Source: Ferruginibacter sp.
GTDB lineage: Bacteria > Bacteroidota > Bacteroidia > Chitinophagales > Chitinophagaceae
Reading direction: 5' to 3'
Assembly (NCBI GenBank): GCA_028288705.1
Contig: JAQBNH010000014.1
Coordinates: 1 to 64,000 of the forward strand
DNA length: 64,000 nt
Each line of letters begins with the position of its first letter. Position 1 is the first letter of the stretch. The notes under the pieces are model-generated. The model was not told where the DNA came from. It saw only the letters and a list, made by a program, of their open reading frames with translations, and did not search any database. The position numbers and the translations under genes are program-made. Positions 17,734-26,067 of this stretch are shown piece by piece.

Positions 17734-17760
17734 GCCGCCCTCTGGTCTCCCGACCAACCG
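17734..17760 (+). repeat. REP-like palindrome, type A (diverged)
   Basis: GCCGCCCTCTGGTCTCCCGA followed by CCAACCG; the inner GGT/ACC pairing is kept, the outer arm decayed. Confidence 0.5.
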
Positions 17761-17805
17761 AATTTGAAGTGATTAGTAGAACAGTTCAGTGGTTTAAAAA
17801 TATTC

Positions 17806-17844
17806 AGGTCAGTATTCGCGGTAAAGCGTACTGACCTTTTTCTT
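17806..17844 (+). terminator. Intrinsic terminator, probably of the surA-like gene
   Basis: AGGTCAGTA / TACTGACCT stem, then CCTTTTTCTTTT. It lies 280 bases after the stop codon, beyond a block of inserted repeats. Confidence 0.7.
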
Positions 17845-17883
17845 TTGGACCTGGTACGCCCGGCCACCAGGCATATTTTAAAA

Positions 17884-18232
17884 AAACCAAACTCCGTGAA
17901 ACTCTGCGTAAACCTCTGTTTAACTCTGTGGTTATACCTGCCAATCAACTAACTTTGCCGCCGTGGTTAGTGTTTTCACCAACGACTCCAAGGTTAAAGC
18001 CGGCCACGAATACAACCTCCTCCATAATAAACTCAGTGATACTCAATTTTTCACTTAGTGAAACTCTGTGGTTATCTTCCTCCGTGGTTCAACTCCTGTG
18101 GTTAGTCTTTTTCACCAACCACACAAGGTTAACGCCGGCTCCCAAACACAAGCATGCTTCGGTATAAACTTTGTGAAACTCCATTTAAACTCAGCGGAAC
18201 TCTGTGGTAAAAACTGCGGTTAATACAACTAA
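17884..18232. repeat. Word-repeat block with two type B palindromes
   Basis: Many near copies of AACTCTGTGGTTA and GTGAAACTC fill the region upstream of hflX. Embedded are type B palindromes at 17957-17993 (GCCGCCGTGGTTAGTG-TTTT-CACCAACGAC) and 18096-18128 (TGTGGTTAGTC-TTTTT-CACCAACCACA). No gene is supported in this interval. Confidence 0.65.
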
Positions 18233-18258
18233 CTTTACACACACAAACAAACAACAAT

Positions 18259-19452
18259 TTGATAGAGAAAAAAATACAAAGCGAAGGCATCGAGAACGCA
18301 GTGCTGGTCGGCGTGATCCAGAAGGAACAAACCGAAGAGCAGGTGAACGAGTACATGGATGAGCTGGCGTTTTTAGCAGAGACGGCAGGCGCTGCCACCG
18401 TAAAACGGTTCACGCAACGCATGGCGCGGCCGGATAGCAAGACCTTCGTGGGGAAAGGAAAGCTGGAGCAGATCAGGGATTACCTGTTGCTGAAAGGCGA
18501 CGTGCATATGGTGATCTTCGATGATGAACTCACCGGATCGCAGCTACAGAATATTGAAAAAGTACTGAATGTAAAGATCATCGACCGCAGTGACCTGATC
18601 CTGGATATATTCGCCAGCCGGGCCAAGACCGCCCAGGCGAAAACGCAGGTGGAGCTCGCGCAGTACCAGTATATTTTACCAAGGTTGAAAGGCATGTGGA
18701 AGCATCTGGAACGCCAGGGAGGCGGTGTGGGAACAAGGGGTCCGGGTGAGACGGAGATCGAGACCGATCGCCGGATCGTAAAGGATAAGATCAGCCTCTT
18801 ACGGAAACGCTTAGCCGAATTTGACAAGCAGGCCGTGACGCAGCGCCAGGAGCGCGGGGAATTTATCCGCGTCGCACTGGTCGGTTATACGAACGTGGGA
18901 AAATCAACATTGATGACCGTGTTGAGCAAGAGCGAAGTATTTGCAGAAAATAAATTATTCGCCACGCTGGATACGACGACAAGAAAAGTGGTGTTTGAGC
19001 AGACGCCGTTCTTGTTAAGCGATACGGTAGGGTTCATCCGCAAGCTGCCGCATCATTTGGTAGAGAGTTTTAAAAGCACATTGGATGAGGTACGTGAAGC
19101 AGATGTGTTGCTGCACGTCGTGGACATGTCGCACCCGCAGTATGAAGAGCAACTAACGGTGGTGAATAAAACCCTGGCCGATTTGGGCAGCGGCGATAAG
19201 CCCACGATCACGATCTTTAATAAGATGGATAAGTATAAGGAAGAAGTGTTTGACGAGTGGCTGGAAGAAGAAGTGAAAGAAAACATATTAAAGGAGCTGA
19301 AAGACAGGTGGCAGGAAGAGACGAAAGGGAACTGTGTATTTGTGTCGGCCACGGAGCGGACGAACCTGGATGTATTGCGGCAAACGATCTTAAATAAAGT
19401 GCGGGAGATGTACCAGATCAGGTATCCCTACCGCGCAGAATATTTTTACTAG
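18259..19452 (+). CDS. hflX: GTPase HflX
   Basis: 397-residue ribosome-associated GTPase thought to split stalled ribosomes. The start is a TTG at 18259; no ATG fits the conserved N-terminus (ENAVLVGV). An N-terminal HflX domain with the Gly-rich GGGVGTRGPGETEIETDRR signature (about 154-172) is followed by the G domain with GYTNVGKST (about 211), DTVGFIRKLP (about 255) and NKMD (about 318). The Rieske gene begins immediately after its stop codon, so the two are likely one transcript. Confidence 0.95.
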   Translation: MIEKKIQSEGIENAVLVGVIQKEQTEEQVNEYMDELAFLAETAGAATVKRFTQRMARPDSKTFVGKGKLEQIRDYLLLKGDVHMVIFDDELTGSQLQNIEKVLNVKIIDRSDLILDIFASRAKTAQAKTQVELAQYQYILPRLKGMWKHLERQGGGVGTRGPGETEIETDRRIVKDKISLLRKRLAEFDKQAVTQRQERGEFIRVALVGYTNVGKSTLMTVLSKSEVFAENKLFATLDTTTRKVVFEQTPFLLSDTVGFIRKLPHHLVESFKSTLDEVREADVLLHVVDMSHPQYEEQLTVVNKTLADLGSGDKPTITIFNKMDKYKEEVFDEWLEEEVKENILKELKDRWQEETKGNCVFVSATERTNLDVLRQTILNKVREMYQIRYPYRAEYFY

Positions 19453-19779
19453 ATGGGGGAGCCATACCAGTGGGTAAAGATCGCGGCGTCGCTGGCAGAG
19501 CTGGCCTTTAACGAGGAGGGCCTGCTGGAGTTGGAAGTAAACGGGAAGGCGGTATGTATGTCGAAGATCAATGACAGCCTGCATGCCTGTACGGCGAAAT
19601 GCCCGCATGCGGGCGCGAAACTGGCGCAGGGTTATGTGGATGCGCTGGGCAATATCGTTTGCCCGCTGCACCGCTATAAGTTTAGTGCGGCCAATGGCAG
19701 AAACGTCAGCGGCGAAGGCTATTATCTAAAAACCTTTCCCGTACGCCAAACCGGGGACGGTATATATATCGGAATGTAA
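19453..19779 (+). CDS. Rieske-type [2Fe-2S] ferredoxin-like protein
   Basis: 108 residues. The Rieske cluster motifs are CPHAG (about 47-51) and CPLHRYKF (about 67-74), with Cys and His ligands in each, and no transmembrane anchor, so it is a soluble Rieske ferredoxin. Start ATG directly abuts the hflX stop (TAG ATG). It may supply electrons to an oxygenase or have a redox role; no partner enzyme is adjacent. Confidence 0.85.
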   Translation: MGEPYQWVKIAASLAELAFNEEGLLELEVNGKAVCMSKINDSLHACTAKCPHAGAKLAQGYVDALGNIVCPLHRYKFSAANGRNVSGEGYYLKTFPVRQTGDGIYIGM

Positions 19780-19845
19780 ACATCAGTGCGCGCATTTTAG
19801 ACTGTTTCGCCCCCCAAATAAACTCCGTTCCCTCCCTGCTTTCCT

Positions 19846-19905
19846 GCCTTAAAACTCCCTTAACTCTGTGCGGCACTCTTTTTACTCTGTGGTTACCCTT
19901 CCTTC
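19846..19905. repeat. ACTCTGTGGTTA word repeats
   Basis: AACTCCCTTAACTCTGTG and CTTTTTACTCTGTGGTTACC, the same words as at 15.95 and 17.9-18.2 kb, upstream of the tRNA-Asn promoter. Confidence 0.5.
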
Positions 19906-19924
19906 TCAAAAATTCTTTTATTTT

Positions 19925-19958
19925 TTTGCTGTGGAAATTTCAAAATCCCCTATTTTTG
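19925..19958 (+). promoter_or_regulatory. Promoter of tRNA-Asn
   Basis: TTTG at 19925-19928 and TATTTTTG at 19951-19958 (22-base spacing), 18 bases before the mature tRNA. Confidence 0.65.
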
Positions 19959-19976
19959 CAACCCCGAAAGGGATAT

Positions 19977-20050
19977 TCCTCCTTAGCTCAGTTGGTTAGA
20001 GCATCTGACTGTTAATCAGAGGGTCGTCTGTTCAAATCAGACAGGGGGAG
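19977..20050 (+). tRNA. tRNA-Asn (GTT)
   Basis: Cloverleaf with acceptor TCCTCCT/AGGGGGA, D arm GCTC/GAGC, anticodon stem TCTGA/TCAGA with loop CTGTTAA (anticodon GTT), T arm GTCTG-TTCAAAT-CAGAC, discriminator G. CCA is not encoded. Confidence 0.95.
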
Positions 20051-20054
20051 CGAA

Positions 20055-20079
20055 GGCCGGCAGAAATGCTGGCCTTTTT
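20055..20079 (+). terminator. Intrinsic terminator of tRNA-Asn
   Basis: GGCCGGCA-GAAA-TGCTGGCC followed by T5. Confidence 0.9.
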
Positions 20080-20163
20080 GTTTGATGAATTTGTCCGACA
20101 AGACCATCCCATGGCTTCCCATCACCAAGCCGAAACTAATAAGAGGCGACTTTAAGGCATAAA

Positions 20164-20201
20164 AAAAAGCAAAGCCGCTACTTATAACAACTTTGCTTTT
20201 T
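20164..20201 (-). terminator. Terminator after the lipoprotein gene at 20221
   Basis: AAAAAGCAAAG / CTTTGCTTTTT stem with a 16-base loop; T-rich on the minus strand, just past the gene end. Confidence 0.7.
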
Positions 20202-20220
20202 ATATCGGTATCGTGTTTAC

Positions 20221-20667
20221 TTAATTCTTTTTTTGCCAGATCATCGTTGGCTCCGCAACTCGTGCGGTCTGCAAAATTCCGGCTTTAATCAGGGGAACAT
20301 CTTCCACCCTTATGTCGCGGAAATTTTTGTAAGTAGCTGGAAATCCTGTAACCGTAACTGTAGACGATCCACGGGTGGAAACAATCGTATAAGTTGGTTC
20401 GACCAGTACATCTGCAGACACATTTTTAACAGCTACGCTCACCGCTTCTGCCTTTAAAGTTTCGATATTACTTCCTTCTTTACCCGTAACTGTTGCCGTT
20501 ACTTTGGTTTGTTTTACATCCAGTTCTACAATCACTGGTTTTTGGATGACGCCTGATCCGTAAATACTTAATGTTTTTGCTGTATTCGTTGTTGATTTCA
20601 TACTACTGCAAGACACTATAGTAATCGATATCAATAGAATGAATGCGTTTTGAATTTTATTGCTCAT
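20221..20667 (-). CDS. Lipoprotein, paralogue of the upstream gene
   Basis: 148 residues with a lipobox (ISITIVSC, Cys at 20). The mature start TTNTAKTLSIYGSGVIQKPV is almost the same as in the gene at 20696-21208. Later blocks also align: VxADVLVEPTY against NKADVIIEPAY, and TGFPATYKNFR against TGYAGSYENFR. The two are tandem duplicates, 28 bases apart and cotranscribed. No known domain name; likely a surface or periplasmic lipoprotein. Confidence 0.75.
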   Translation of the reverse strand: MSNKIQNAFILLISITIVSCSSMKSTTNTAKTLSIYGSGVIQKPVIVELDVKQTKVTATVTGKEGSNIETLKAEAVSVAVKNVSADVLVEPTYTIVSTRGSSTVTVTGFPATYKNFRDIRVEDVPLIKAGILQTARVAEPTMIWQKKN

Positions 20668-20695
20668 ATTTTATTTTTTTAACGATTGAGATTTA

Positions 20696-21208
20696 TTATA
20701 AACCAGAAGCTGCTATTGCTCCGCCTGCAAGGATTAACGTGAGGATAAGTAATCCTGTTTTACTTTTTTTCTTTACAGCTTGGGCTGCAGGTGTGGCACC
20801 GGGGCCGCTGTTGTAATTCATGATGCCGGCGTCAACCAATAGCGAAGTGTCAGCACCTGTCAACTGGCGAAAGTTTTCATAGCTTCCTGCATAACCAGTC
20901 AGAATAATACTTACACTTGATCCAGAACTCGTGATCTCATAAGCAGGTTCGATGATAACATCTGCCTTGTTTTCCATCATAGCTTTTGCAACAGCCTGGC
21001 TTTTGTGGTATTCCAGTCCCTGGGTTTCATTGGATGCATAACTACTGCTGAATTTCTGAGGATTCACTTTAAGATTGGTGAGTACGGGTTTTTGAATAAC
21101 ACCTGCTCCGTAAATGCCCAACGTTTTTGCTGTGTTGGTCGTTCGTTTCTGGAGAGAGCAGGAAGTTAGGGCAGCGACCACCGTCGCTGCCAGGATAACT
21201 TCTTTCAT
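20696..21208 (-). CDS. Lipoprotein with C-terminal membrane helix, paralogue of 20221-20667
   Basis: 170 residues with lipobox AALTSC (Cys at 17) and the shared block TTNTAKTLGIYGAGVIQKPV. It differs from its paralogue by an extra C-terminal part: a Pro/Ala spacer, KKKSK, and a hydrophobic segment (TGLLILTLILAGGAIAASGL). It could therefore be lipid-anchored at one end and membrane-embedded at the other. First gene of the two-gene unit. Confidence 0.75.
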   Translation of the reverse strand: MKEVILAATVVAALTSCSLQKRTTNTAKTLGIYGAGVIQKPVLTNLKVNPQKFSSSYASNETQGLEYHKSQAVAKAMMENKADVIIEPAYEITSSGSSVSIILTGYAGSYENFRQLTGADTSLLVDAGIMNYNSGPGATPAAQAVKKKSKTGLLILTLILAGGAIAASGL

Positions 21209-21364
21209 GTAGGGTAATGTTTAGGGTACGGTTAAAACTGGGCAGACTGAATATTGATTCATCTCCCTTTTCAAAAGTATTGGTTGAATAACTTTAAATT
21301 TTACGGGAAACCGTTTTCAATCCTGTGGAGCAAAATCATTCCGGAATAGCAATGGGATAGTTAT

Positions 21365-21574
21365 TTATTTGTAACAATAGCCGCATTCGCGCCGCTGCCG
21401 GGATTTCGCGGTAGAGAGATCAGTCGTCTCAATATCGGTTGTACATTTTCGGAGGCCCTTGCAATGATTTGTTTTATGGTAAACTTCGGACGAAGGCCCG
21501 TTGCAAAGGTAAACTGCATCCGCACTGTGGCAGCTACATTGCGCAAGCAGCATGATCAGGAGCAGACGGGTCAT
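21365..21574 (-). CDS. Small secreted Cys-rich protein
   Basis: About 69 residues from the ATG at 21574 (MTRLLLIMLLAQCSC), a signal or lipoprotein-type leader. The mature core has VYLCNG, YHKTNHCKGL, RKC and RRECGYCYK. This C..YH..HC.GL..C......C..C arrangement recurs in small Bacteroidota proteins and at the C-terminus of some nucleases, and looks like a metal or disulfide knot. The reading continues back to 21658 and overlaps the response-regulator end by 44 bases, but those codons seem untranslated. Function unknown. Confidence 0.6.
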   Translation of the reverse strand: MTRLLLIMLLAQCSCHSADAVYLCNGPSSEVYHKTNHCKGLRKCTTDIETTDLSTAKSRQRRECGYCYK

Positions 21575-21614
21575 ATTCCTGGCGGAGTAGTTACCGTGTT
21601 TTGAAACAGGCTGC

Positions 21615-22280
21615 CTATAATATCCCCGCATCTTTGCAGAAAAGTAAGAGTTGCTCATTTTTTACAAAACCCAGTTCGTCGCGCATTTGCTTCAGTCTTT
21701 TTTCAATCATACTCAGGCTGGATGGGCGGATATTCCGCTCATGAAAATAGCCGGATATTTCTTTTTGCTGGTAGCCCTGCGAGAGGAGCTGGATGATATT
21801 GATATCAAATTCTGTAAACTCGTAGGTGTTGGATTGTTTGATTAGTTGCGCCAGCGCCCTTGGATAGTAGGGCTCGCCTTTGGCAAGGGTGACCATCGCC
21901 AGTTTTAATTCCCGGGCGTCATGGCGGGCTTTTCTTACATAGCCATCGATCTGGTAATTCTTAAACAGCAGGTCGATCGTGGCAGGACGATGTTCTGCAG
22001 ATAAGATTAGGATCATTATTTCGGGCTGCACCTGCCGCACGGCCGGGATAAGCTCAAAACCGCCATTGATCTGTTGGTGATTGCCATCAGATTCAAAATA
22101 GAGGTCCGTGATCAGCAAGTCGTACGGACTGCCTTTCTGTTTTGCTACGGTGATTTTATGTAACGCATCGTCACAATAAAATGCATGATCGACGGCTGCG
22201 ATCTGCAATTCCTCCATCGTTCGTTGAACGGAGAGGTTGGCAATTTCCTGGTCTTCAGCAATAATAACCTTATCAATCAT
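21615..22280 (-). CDS. Response regulator with C-terminal helix-turn-helix
   Basis: 221 residues. N-terminal receiver domain with acidic pair AEDQE (9-13), phospho-acceptor Asp in LLITDLYF (about 59), a Ser in ILSAEH, and Lys in YVRKARH. The C-terminal part (about 150-221) is a LuxR/sigma-4-like helix-turn-helix (FTEFDINIIQLLSQGYQQKE). Its start overlaps the end of the kinase gene by 8 bases, so the pair is translationally coupled and forms a two-component system. Confidence 0.88.
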   Translation of the reverse strand: MIDKVIIAEDQEIANLSVQRTMEELQIAAVDHAFYCDDALHKITVAKQKGSPYDLLITDLYFESDGNHQQINGGFELIPAVRQVQPEIMILILSAEHRPATIDLLFKNYQIDGYVRKARHDARELKLAMVTLAKGEPYYPRALAQLIKQSNTYEFTEFDINIIQLLSQGYQQKEISGYFHERNIRPSSLSMIEKRLKQMRDELGFVKNEQLLLFCKDAGIL

Positions 22281-23946
22281 GGGGTGTCATTTCGAGCGGA
22301 AAGCTGATGGCAATTGAAACCCCTGCTCTTTCGCTTTTTTCAAAATTAATCTCCCCGTTCAATGATTTAATACGGCTAACCGTATTGTTGAGGCCATTTC
22401 CAAAAGCCGCCTCGGATGGCATGCCGACACCATCATCTTTATATTGAATCATCCCGTTGCCGGCATCCTGTTTAAAATGAACCAATACATTCCCCGCGCG
22501 GCTATGTTTCTTCATGTTGATCATGAGTTCCCGGAGGATCAGTTGCAGTTCCTGCTTTTGCGCGGCGCTGATATTATTCCAGAATGTTTGCTGGTTGCCC
22601 ACAACGATCAGTTTGGTGGTTTCATTGGAGAAAGCATTCAGCAGTTGGTGAACCTGCTGATCGTAATTGCTGTTCTCCGCTGCAGGTGCATCTTCGTAAG
22701 AGATATTCCGCGATTGTTCATACAAGCCTTCGATCCTGTTGATCAACGGTTCGCGCTGGATTTGGTCCGTATGTTCCAGTTCGTTCATGATCCCATACAG
22801 CCCGTTGGCCACCACGTCGTGCACCTTCTGCGAAGTTTTCAGCCTGGCGTTCCGGATCGCATTTTCAGAATCACGGCTGATCTTTTTCCTGTGCCTGTTA
22901 TAGCTGGACCAGAGGCCGATGATAACGAGAATCGCCGTAGCTATCAAGGCATACATCAGGAGGCGCTGCATAGAAATATGTTGCTGCAGCTGAAGGTTAT
23001 CCGCCTTACCTTTTTGCACATCGTAGCGGATGAGGGCGAAGCGATTCCTGGTAGTATCCCTGGAAAGCTGGAGGCTGTCGTTGATGGTGCGATATGCTTC
23101 ATACCAGTTTTCCTTTACTGCAGTGTTGCTGTTTAGCCTGATTAGTTTGTCAATGGCCTCGAGCATATCATCCGGGTTTTGATTTTTACTTGCCTGGTCG
23201 TGCATCTGCCTGGCGTACCATAAGGCGGAATCCGGGTTTGATTTTGCATAATAGTCGGAGAGGTGCGCATAGCTGGCGATAAATCCTGCCTCGTCCTGGA
23301 TATCGGTTCGGATTTTTAAAGCCGCATGAAAGTCGGGTAAAACGCCGGACTCGGGATCCTGCAGCCACTTCGTACGCGCCCTATTGTCGATGATCCGGGC
23401 AAGAAGGGATTGATCGGCAGGTTTGACTGTTAGCATGGAATCGTACATGGCAATAGCGACGGCATAGCTTTTTTTCTGTTGAAACACTAACGCTTTTCCG
23501 TTCGTTATCTCCAGGGCATAGGGCGAGTCTTTAAAAAAATGAATGGCACTATTGTAAAAATTTATGGCTTCGTCATATCGTTTAAGATCCTTGCTTAGAT
23601 TTCCTAGCAAGTTGTATGCATATCCAAGGTCTGTACGATGCGCGGTATCAGCCGGATCCAGCGTATGGATAACGCCGGTGAGACTTTGCTGGGCGCCATA
23701 AATATCACCGATAATCCATTGCATCTGCCCCATGTAATTATAGGCTTTTGCTTTTTCCAGGCTGTCGGTGGGATGCTCCAGGTAACGGTTATACATGAGG
23801 AAAGCAGAATCCCATTTTTGATAATAATAGTAATAGTTGCCGCGATCGTAATCAGAATATTTTGCCGGGGCTTTCTGCGCCTGGCAAACGGAACAGCAAA
23901 GCAAGATGGAAATGACCGTGAGGGTTAAACGAAAGTGCGAATTCAA
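22273..23946 (-). CDS. TPR sensor histidine kinase
   Basis: 557 residues: signal peptide (SVCQAQ, about 24), about six TPR-like helical repeats (30-290) in the periplasm, one transmembrane helix (LLMYALIATAILVIIGLW, about 325-343). The dimerisation part has the likely phospho-His in KVHDVV (about 376), and the HATPase_c domain has ELMINMKKH (N box), DDGVGM and GNGLNNTVSRI. This is the NarX/LiaS-like type common in Bacteroidota. The signal sensed is unknown; a small Pro-rich secreted peptide is encoded just upstream. Confidence 0.88.
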   Translation of the reverse strand: MNSHFRLTLTVISILLCCSVCQAQKAPAKYSDYDRGNYYYYYQKWDSAFLMYNRYLEHPTDSLEKAKAYNYMGQMQWIIGDIYGAQQSLTGVIHTLDPADTAHRTDLGYAYNLLGNLSKDLKRYDEAINFYNSAIHFFKDSPYALEITNGKALVFQQKKSYAVAIAMYDSMLTVKPADQSLLARIIDNRARTKWLQDPESGVLPDFHAALKIRTDIQDEAGFIASYAHLSDYYAKSNPDSALWYARQMHDQASKNQNPDDMLEAIDKLIRLNSNTAVKENWYEAYRTINDSLQLSRDTTRNRFALIRYDVQKGKADNLQLQQHISMQRLLMYALIATAILVIIGLWSSYNRHRKKISRDSENAIRNARLKTSQKVHDVVANGLYGIMNELEHTDQIQREPLINRIEGLYEQSRNISYEDAPAAENSNYDQQVHQLLNAFSNETTKLIVVGNQQTFWNNISAAQKQELQLILRELMINMKKHSRAGNVLVHFKQDAGNGMIQYKDDGVGMPSEAAFGNGLNNTVSRIKSLNGEINFEKSERAGVSIAISFPLEMTPHD

Positions 23947-23974
23947 GCAGGTGATTTTTCTTCAAGATAAATAA

Positions 23975-24002
23975 AGAAAGGCAGAGTAGTGTCTGCCTTT
24001 CT
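23975..24002 (-). terminator. Terminator after the small Pro-rich peptide gene
   Basis: AGAAAGGCAGA / TCTGCCTTTCT stem with a 6-base loop, then TTTATTTA on the minus strand. It separates the small gene from the kinase. Confidence 0.75.
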
Positions 24003-24011
24003 TCGGAGCCC

Positions 24012-24200
24012 TTAATTGCCGGGCGGCGTTGGAGGTGGCGGCGGAAAAGGCGGTTTTGGAATTCCTCCGGTTTCACCGCCGGTGTCTTCGGTGTTGGCCG
24101 AGGATGTCATGTGTAGGAGCGTGCAGCTTCCGTGATTTTCGGAAGTATGGTTCGGGTTTGGGCATAAGAATGCTGCAAACCAGATAACGATGTTGATCAT
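24012..24200 (-). CDS. Small secreted Pro-rich peptide (62 aa)
   Basis: From the ATG at 24200: a hydrophobic leader MINIVIWFAAFLC, a short polar part with HTSENHGSCTLLHM, an acidic/Gly stretch (NTEDTGGETGG), and the tail IPKPPFPPPPPTPPGN. It is followed by its own terminator and lies between a two-component system and paired palindromes. The polyproline tail and size suggest a secreted or surface peptide; no function is known. A longer frame back to 24320 would destroy the leader. Confidence 0.55.
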   Translation of the reverse strand: MINIVIWFAAFLCPNPNHTSENHGSCTLLHMTSSANTEDTGGETGGIPKPPFPPPPPTPPGN

Positions 24201-24245
24201 TGTCTGTAGATTTAAATGGTGTGAAAAAACGGACAGGCAGGCGCG

Positions 24246-24281
24246 AACCTGCAGGTTGATGTTGTAAGAAGCGCTTCTTAC
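24246..24281. promoter_or_regulatory. Two perfect palindromes upstream of the Pro-rich peptide gene
   Basis: AACCTGCAGGTT (24246-24257) and GTAAGAAGCGCTTCTTAC (24264-24281) are exact inverted repeats seven bases apart, 46 to 81 bases upstream of the ATG at 24200. They look like binding sites for dimeric regulators, possibly the neighbouring response regulator. The regulator is an inference. Confidence 0.5.
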
Positions 24282-24567
24282 GGTGGGAAGAAAGCGCGTA
24301 GATCGGGGCGGAGTTAACAACTTCCCTTGCTGGTTAACCCGTAACGATCTTCGCGATCAGCAGATCATCCGGTCGTGTACGGCTAACTAAATGATCATGG
24401 AGCAAAAATAATAGCCGGTACAAGCCTGACTGGTATTGGTTTCCGCCAATTCCGATCATTCCGGTAATTCCGTTTCAATTCAACGAATAAGAGCGTGAAA
24501 TTTTAAGATTTTTCCTTGATCGTTTTTCAAATTCCGCTTATTGCGTACTTTAGATTTAAGCAAACAC

Positions 24568-25509
24568 ATGAGGCTAAAACATTTTGAGTATATTAAACTG
24601 GTTAAGGAGGAGTATCGCCGGAAGCGGAGCGGGAATCTGTTATCACCATTATTAGCCCAGCCCACACCAGGTAATATCCGGCGGGAGTGTGCGAATGTGT
24701 ATCAGGAGCGTTTAGAAAATAGAGACGAGCCCGCACTTAGGGTCTTTTTCGGGCCTGCGGAACCGGGAAGAAAGTTCCTTGCTGTCATACAAAGGTTTGA
24801 TGTAAACAAGTTTAAGCCACTTAATAATTTTTTAAAAGAAAACGGAAGTCATCAGCTCAGTGACCGGAATCTTGAATTGCTTGCATGGCTGATCGATTTT
24901 AGACATCGCCCATATAGGTCAGATAACCAGGTATTATTGAGTGATGAGGAGCTAATTCTTTTAGAGAAGACTGGAGATGTTATAATCGGGGGTACCGGAT
25001 CCGATGAGTTACCAGGAAATCCAACGAAACACGGTGGTAAGGAGGATGATATAAAACGGGGAGGTCGAATCTCGCTATTAAAGAGTTGGTGGAGTTCCTC
25101 TGCAATAAAGTATGGGCTGTTACTATCGATAATCACAGCGTTTAGTGGGTTTGTATTTAAAATCTTGGGGGACAAAAAACCTCCACAAAACCTGATTAAT
25201 ACATCGATTCCTGCTTGTATGTATTGGGCAGATGATCATTACACGCAAACGCCTTGTAACCCGCCAAGGCAGGGTACTATTTTATTACCTCTTGATGAGG
25301 ATAAAGTAAAAAATTTCCGCCGGATCACGCTGCCGGACACGATCACAGTAAGCTCGATCGGCAAAATTTATTACATAAAAGATGGTGGAAGCATCTATTA
25401 TTTCACTAGCGGCGGGACATACCCGAAAGATGTCAATCGTTCCTTAAAAGTGCTGTCCCGGTATATGTTTGAAAAATATTTGGGACAAAATAAGGTGACA
25501 GTGCCCTAA
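24568..25509 (+). CDS. Hypothetical membrane-spanning protein
   Basis: 313 residues from the ATG at 24568 (a TTG at 24541 is also possible). The N-terminal about 180 residues are soluble, charged and helical. A single transmembrane helix lies around YGLLLSIITAFSGFVFKIL (about 190-208), followed by an outside domain of about 100 residues with CMYWADDHYTQTPC, suggesting a disulfide, and the ending RYMFEKYLGQNKVTVP. The YWADDHY..C block recurs, to my memory, in uncharacterised Bacteroidota proteins. Role unknown. Confidence 0.6.
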   Translation: MRLKHFEYIKLVKEEYRRKRSGNLLSPLLAQPTPGNIRRECANVYQERLENRDEPALRVFFGPAEPGRKFLAVIQRFDVNKFKPLNNFLKENGSHQLSDRNLELLAWLIDFRHRPYRSDNQVLLSDEELILLEKTGDVIIGGTGSDELPGNPTKHGGKEDDIKRGGRISLLKSWWSSSAIKYGLLLSIITAFSGFVFKILGDKKPPQNLINTSIPACMYWADDHYTQTPCNPPRQGTILLPLDEDKVKNFRRITLPDTITVSSIGKIYYIKDGGSIYYFTSGGTYPKDVNRSLKVLSRYMFEKYLGQNKVTVP

Positions 25510-25584
25510 ACGTTGTTAGTCGCGGTTATCACTCTTTGTGCTCCTTCGGGTTTTTCTGCCTTAGCGGCGAAAAGGATTAATTAA

Positions 25585-25980
25585 TTAAGATGCTTTCCCA
25601 TCCCGGATATTCTTTTGCACTGCCACCGCTGCAAACAAGCTCAGGATAAAAGACATCGCGTAAAAACCTTTTTCGCTTTTTTCTAAATCGGCATTCCACA
25701 AGCCGATGGTGAGCAGGACGAGTGCACTTAAGGTAGAAAACCAGGCGAGGCCATAATAGATATTGGTGACAGGGATGCCTTCGAGGCGGTCGCGCACGGC
25801 TTTTTGTACAGAGACGGAAGCGAAGAGGCCGAATAATAAGATCGTAAAATAGTAGCCTTTTTCATTCAGTTGCATTGCTGCATTGGAGAGGCCGATCAGG
25901 TACGCAAGCATACCGATAAATAAGGCTGCCCACGACGCGGCGGTAAAAGCCGGAGACGGAGCGTTTGGTTGTTGTTCCAT
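25585..25980 (-). CDS. YiaA/YiaB-type inner membrane protein
   Basis: 131 residues with two copies of a two-helix module. The first is SWAALFIGMLAYLIGL + KGYYFTILLFGLFASVSVQKAVRD and the second AWFSTLSALVLLTIGLWNAD + KGFYAMSFILSLFAAVAVQKNIRD. The repeated KGfY...F.a..vQK..RD signature defines the YiaAB family of four-helix inner membrane proteins. The role is not established. Same strand as the Crp-like regulator upstream, separated by about 90 bases. Confidence 0.9.
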   Translation of the reverse strand: MEQQPNAPSPAFTAASWAALFIGMLAYLIGLSNAAMQLNEKGYYFTILLFGLFASVSVQKAVRDRLEGIPVTNIYYGLAWFSTLSALVLLTIGLWNADLEKSEKGFYAMSFILSLFAAVAVQKNIRDGKAS

Positions 25981-26067
25981 AAAAATGTTTTAGGAGACAA
26001 ACATATCCGTCAGAAAAACAGCATCGTTTGATAATTATCAAAAACAGGAATATGAATTGTTAAAGGA

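Noticed and set aside
22444-23136. Plus-strand open frame of 230 codons
   Set aside because: Antisense to the sensor kinase, which has clear TPR and ATPase motifs; no recognisable product.
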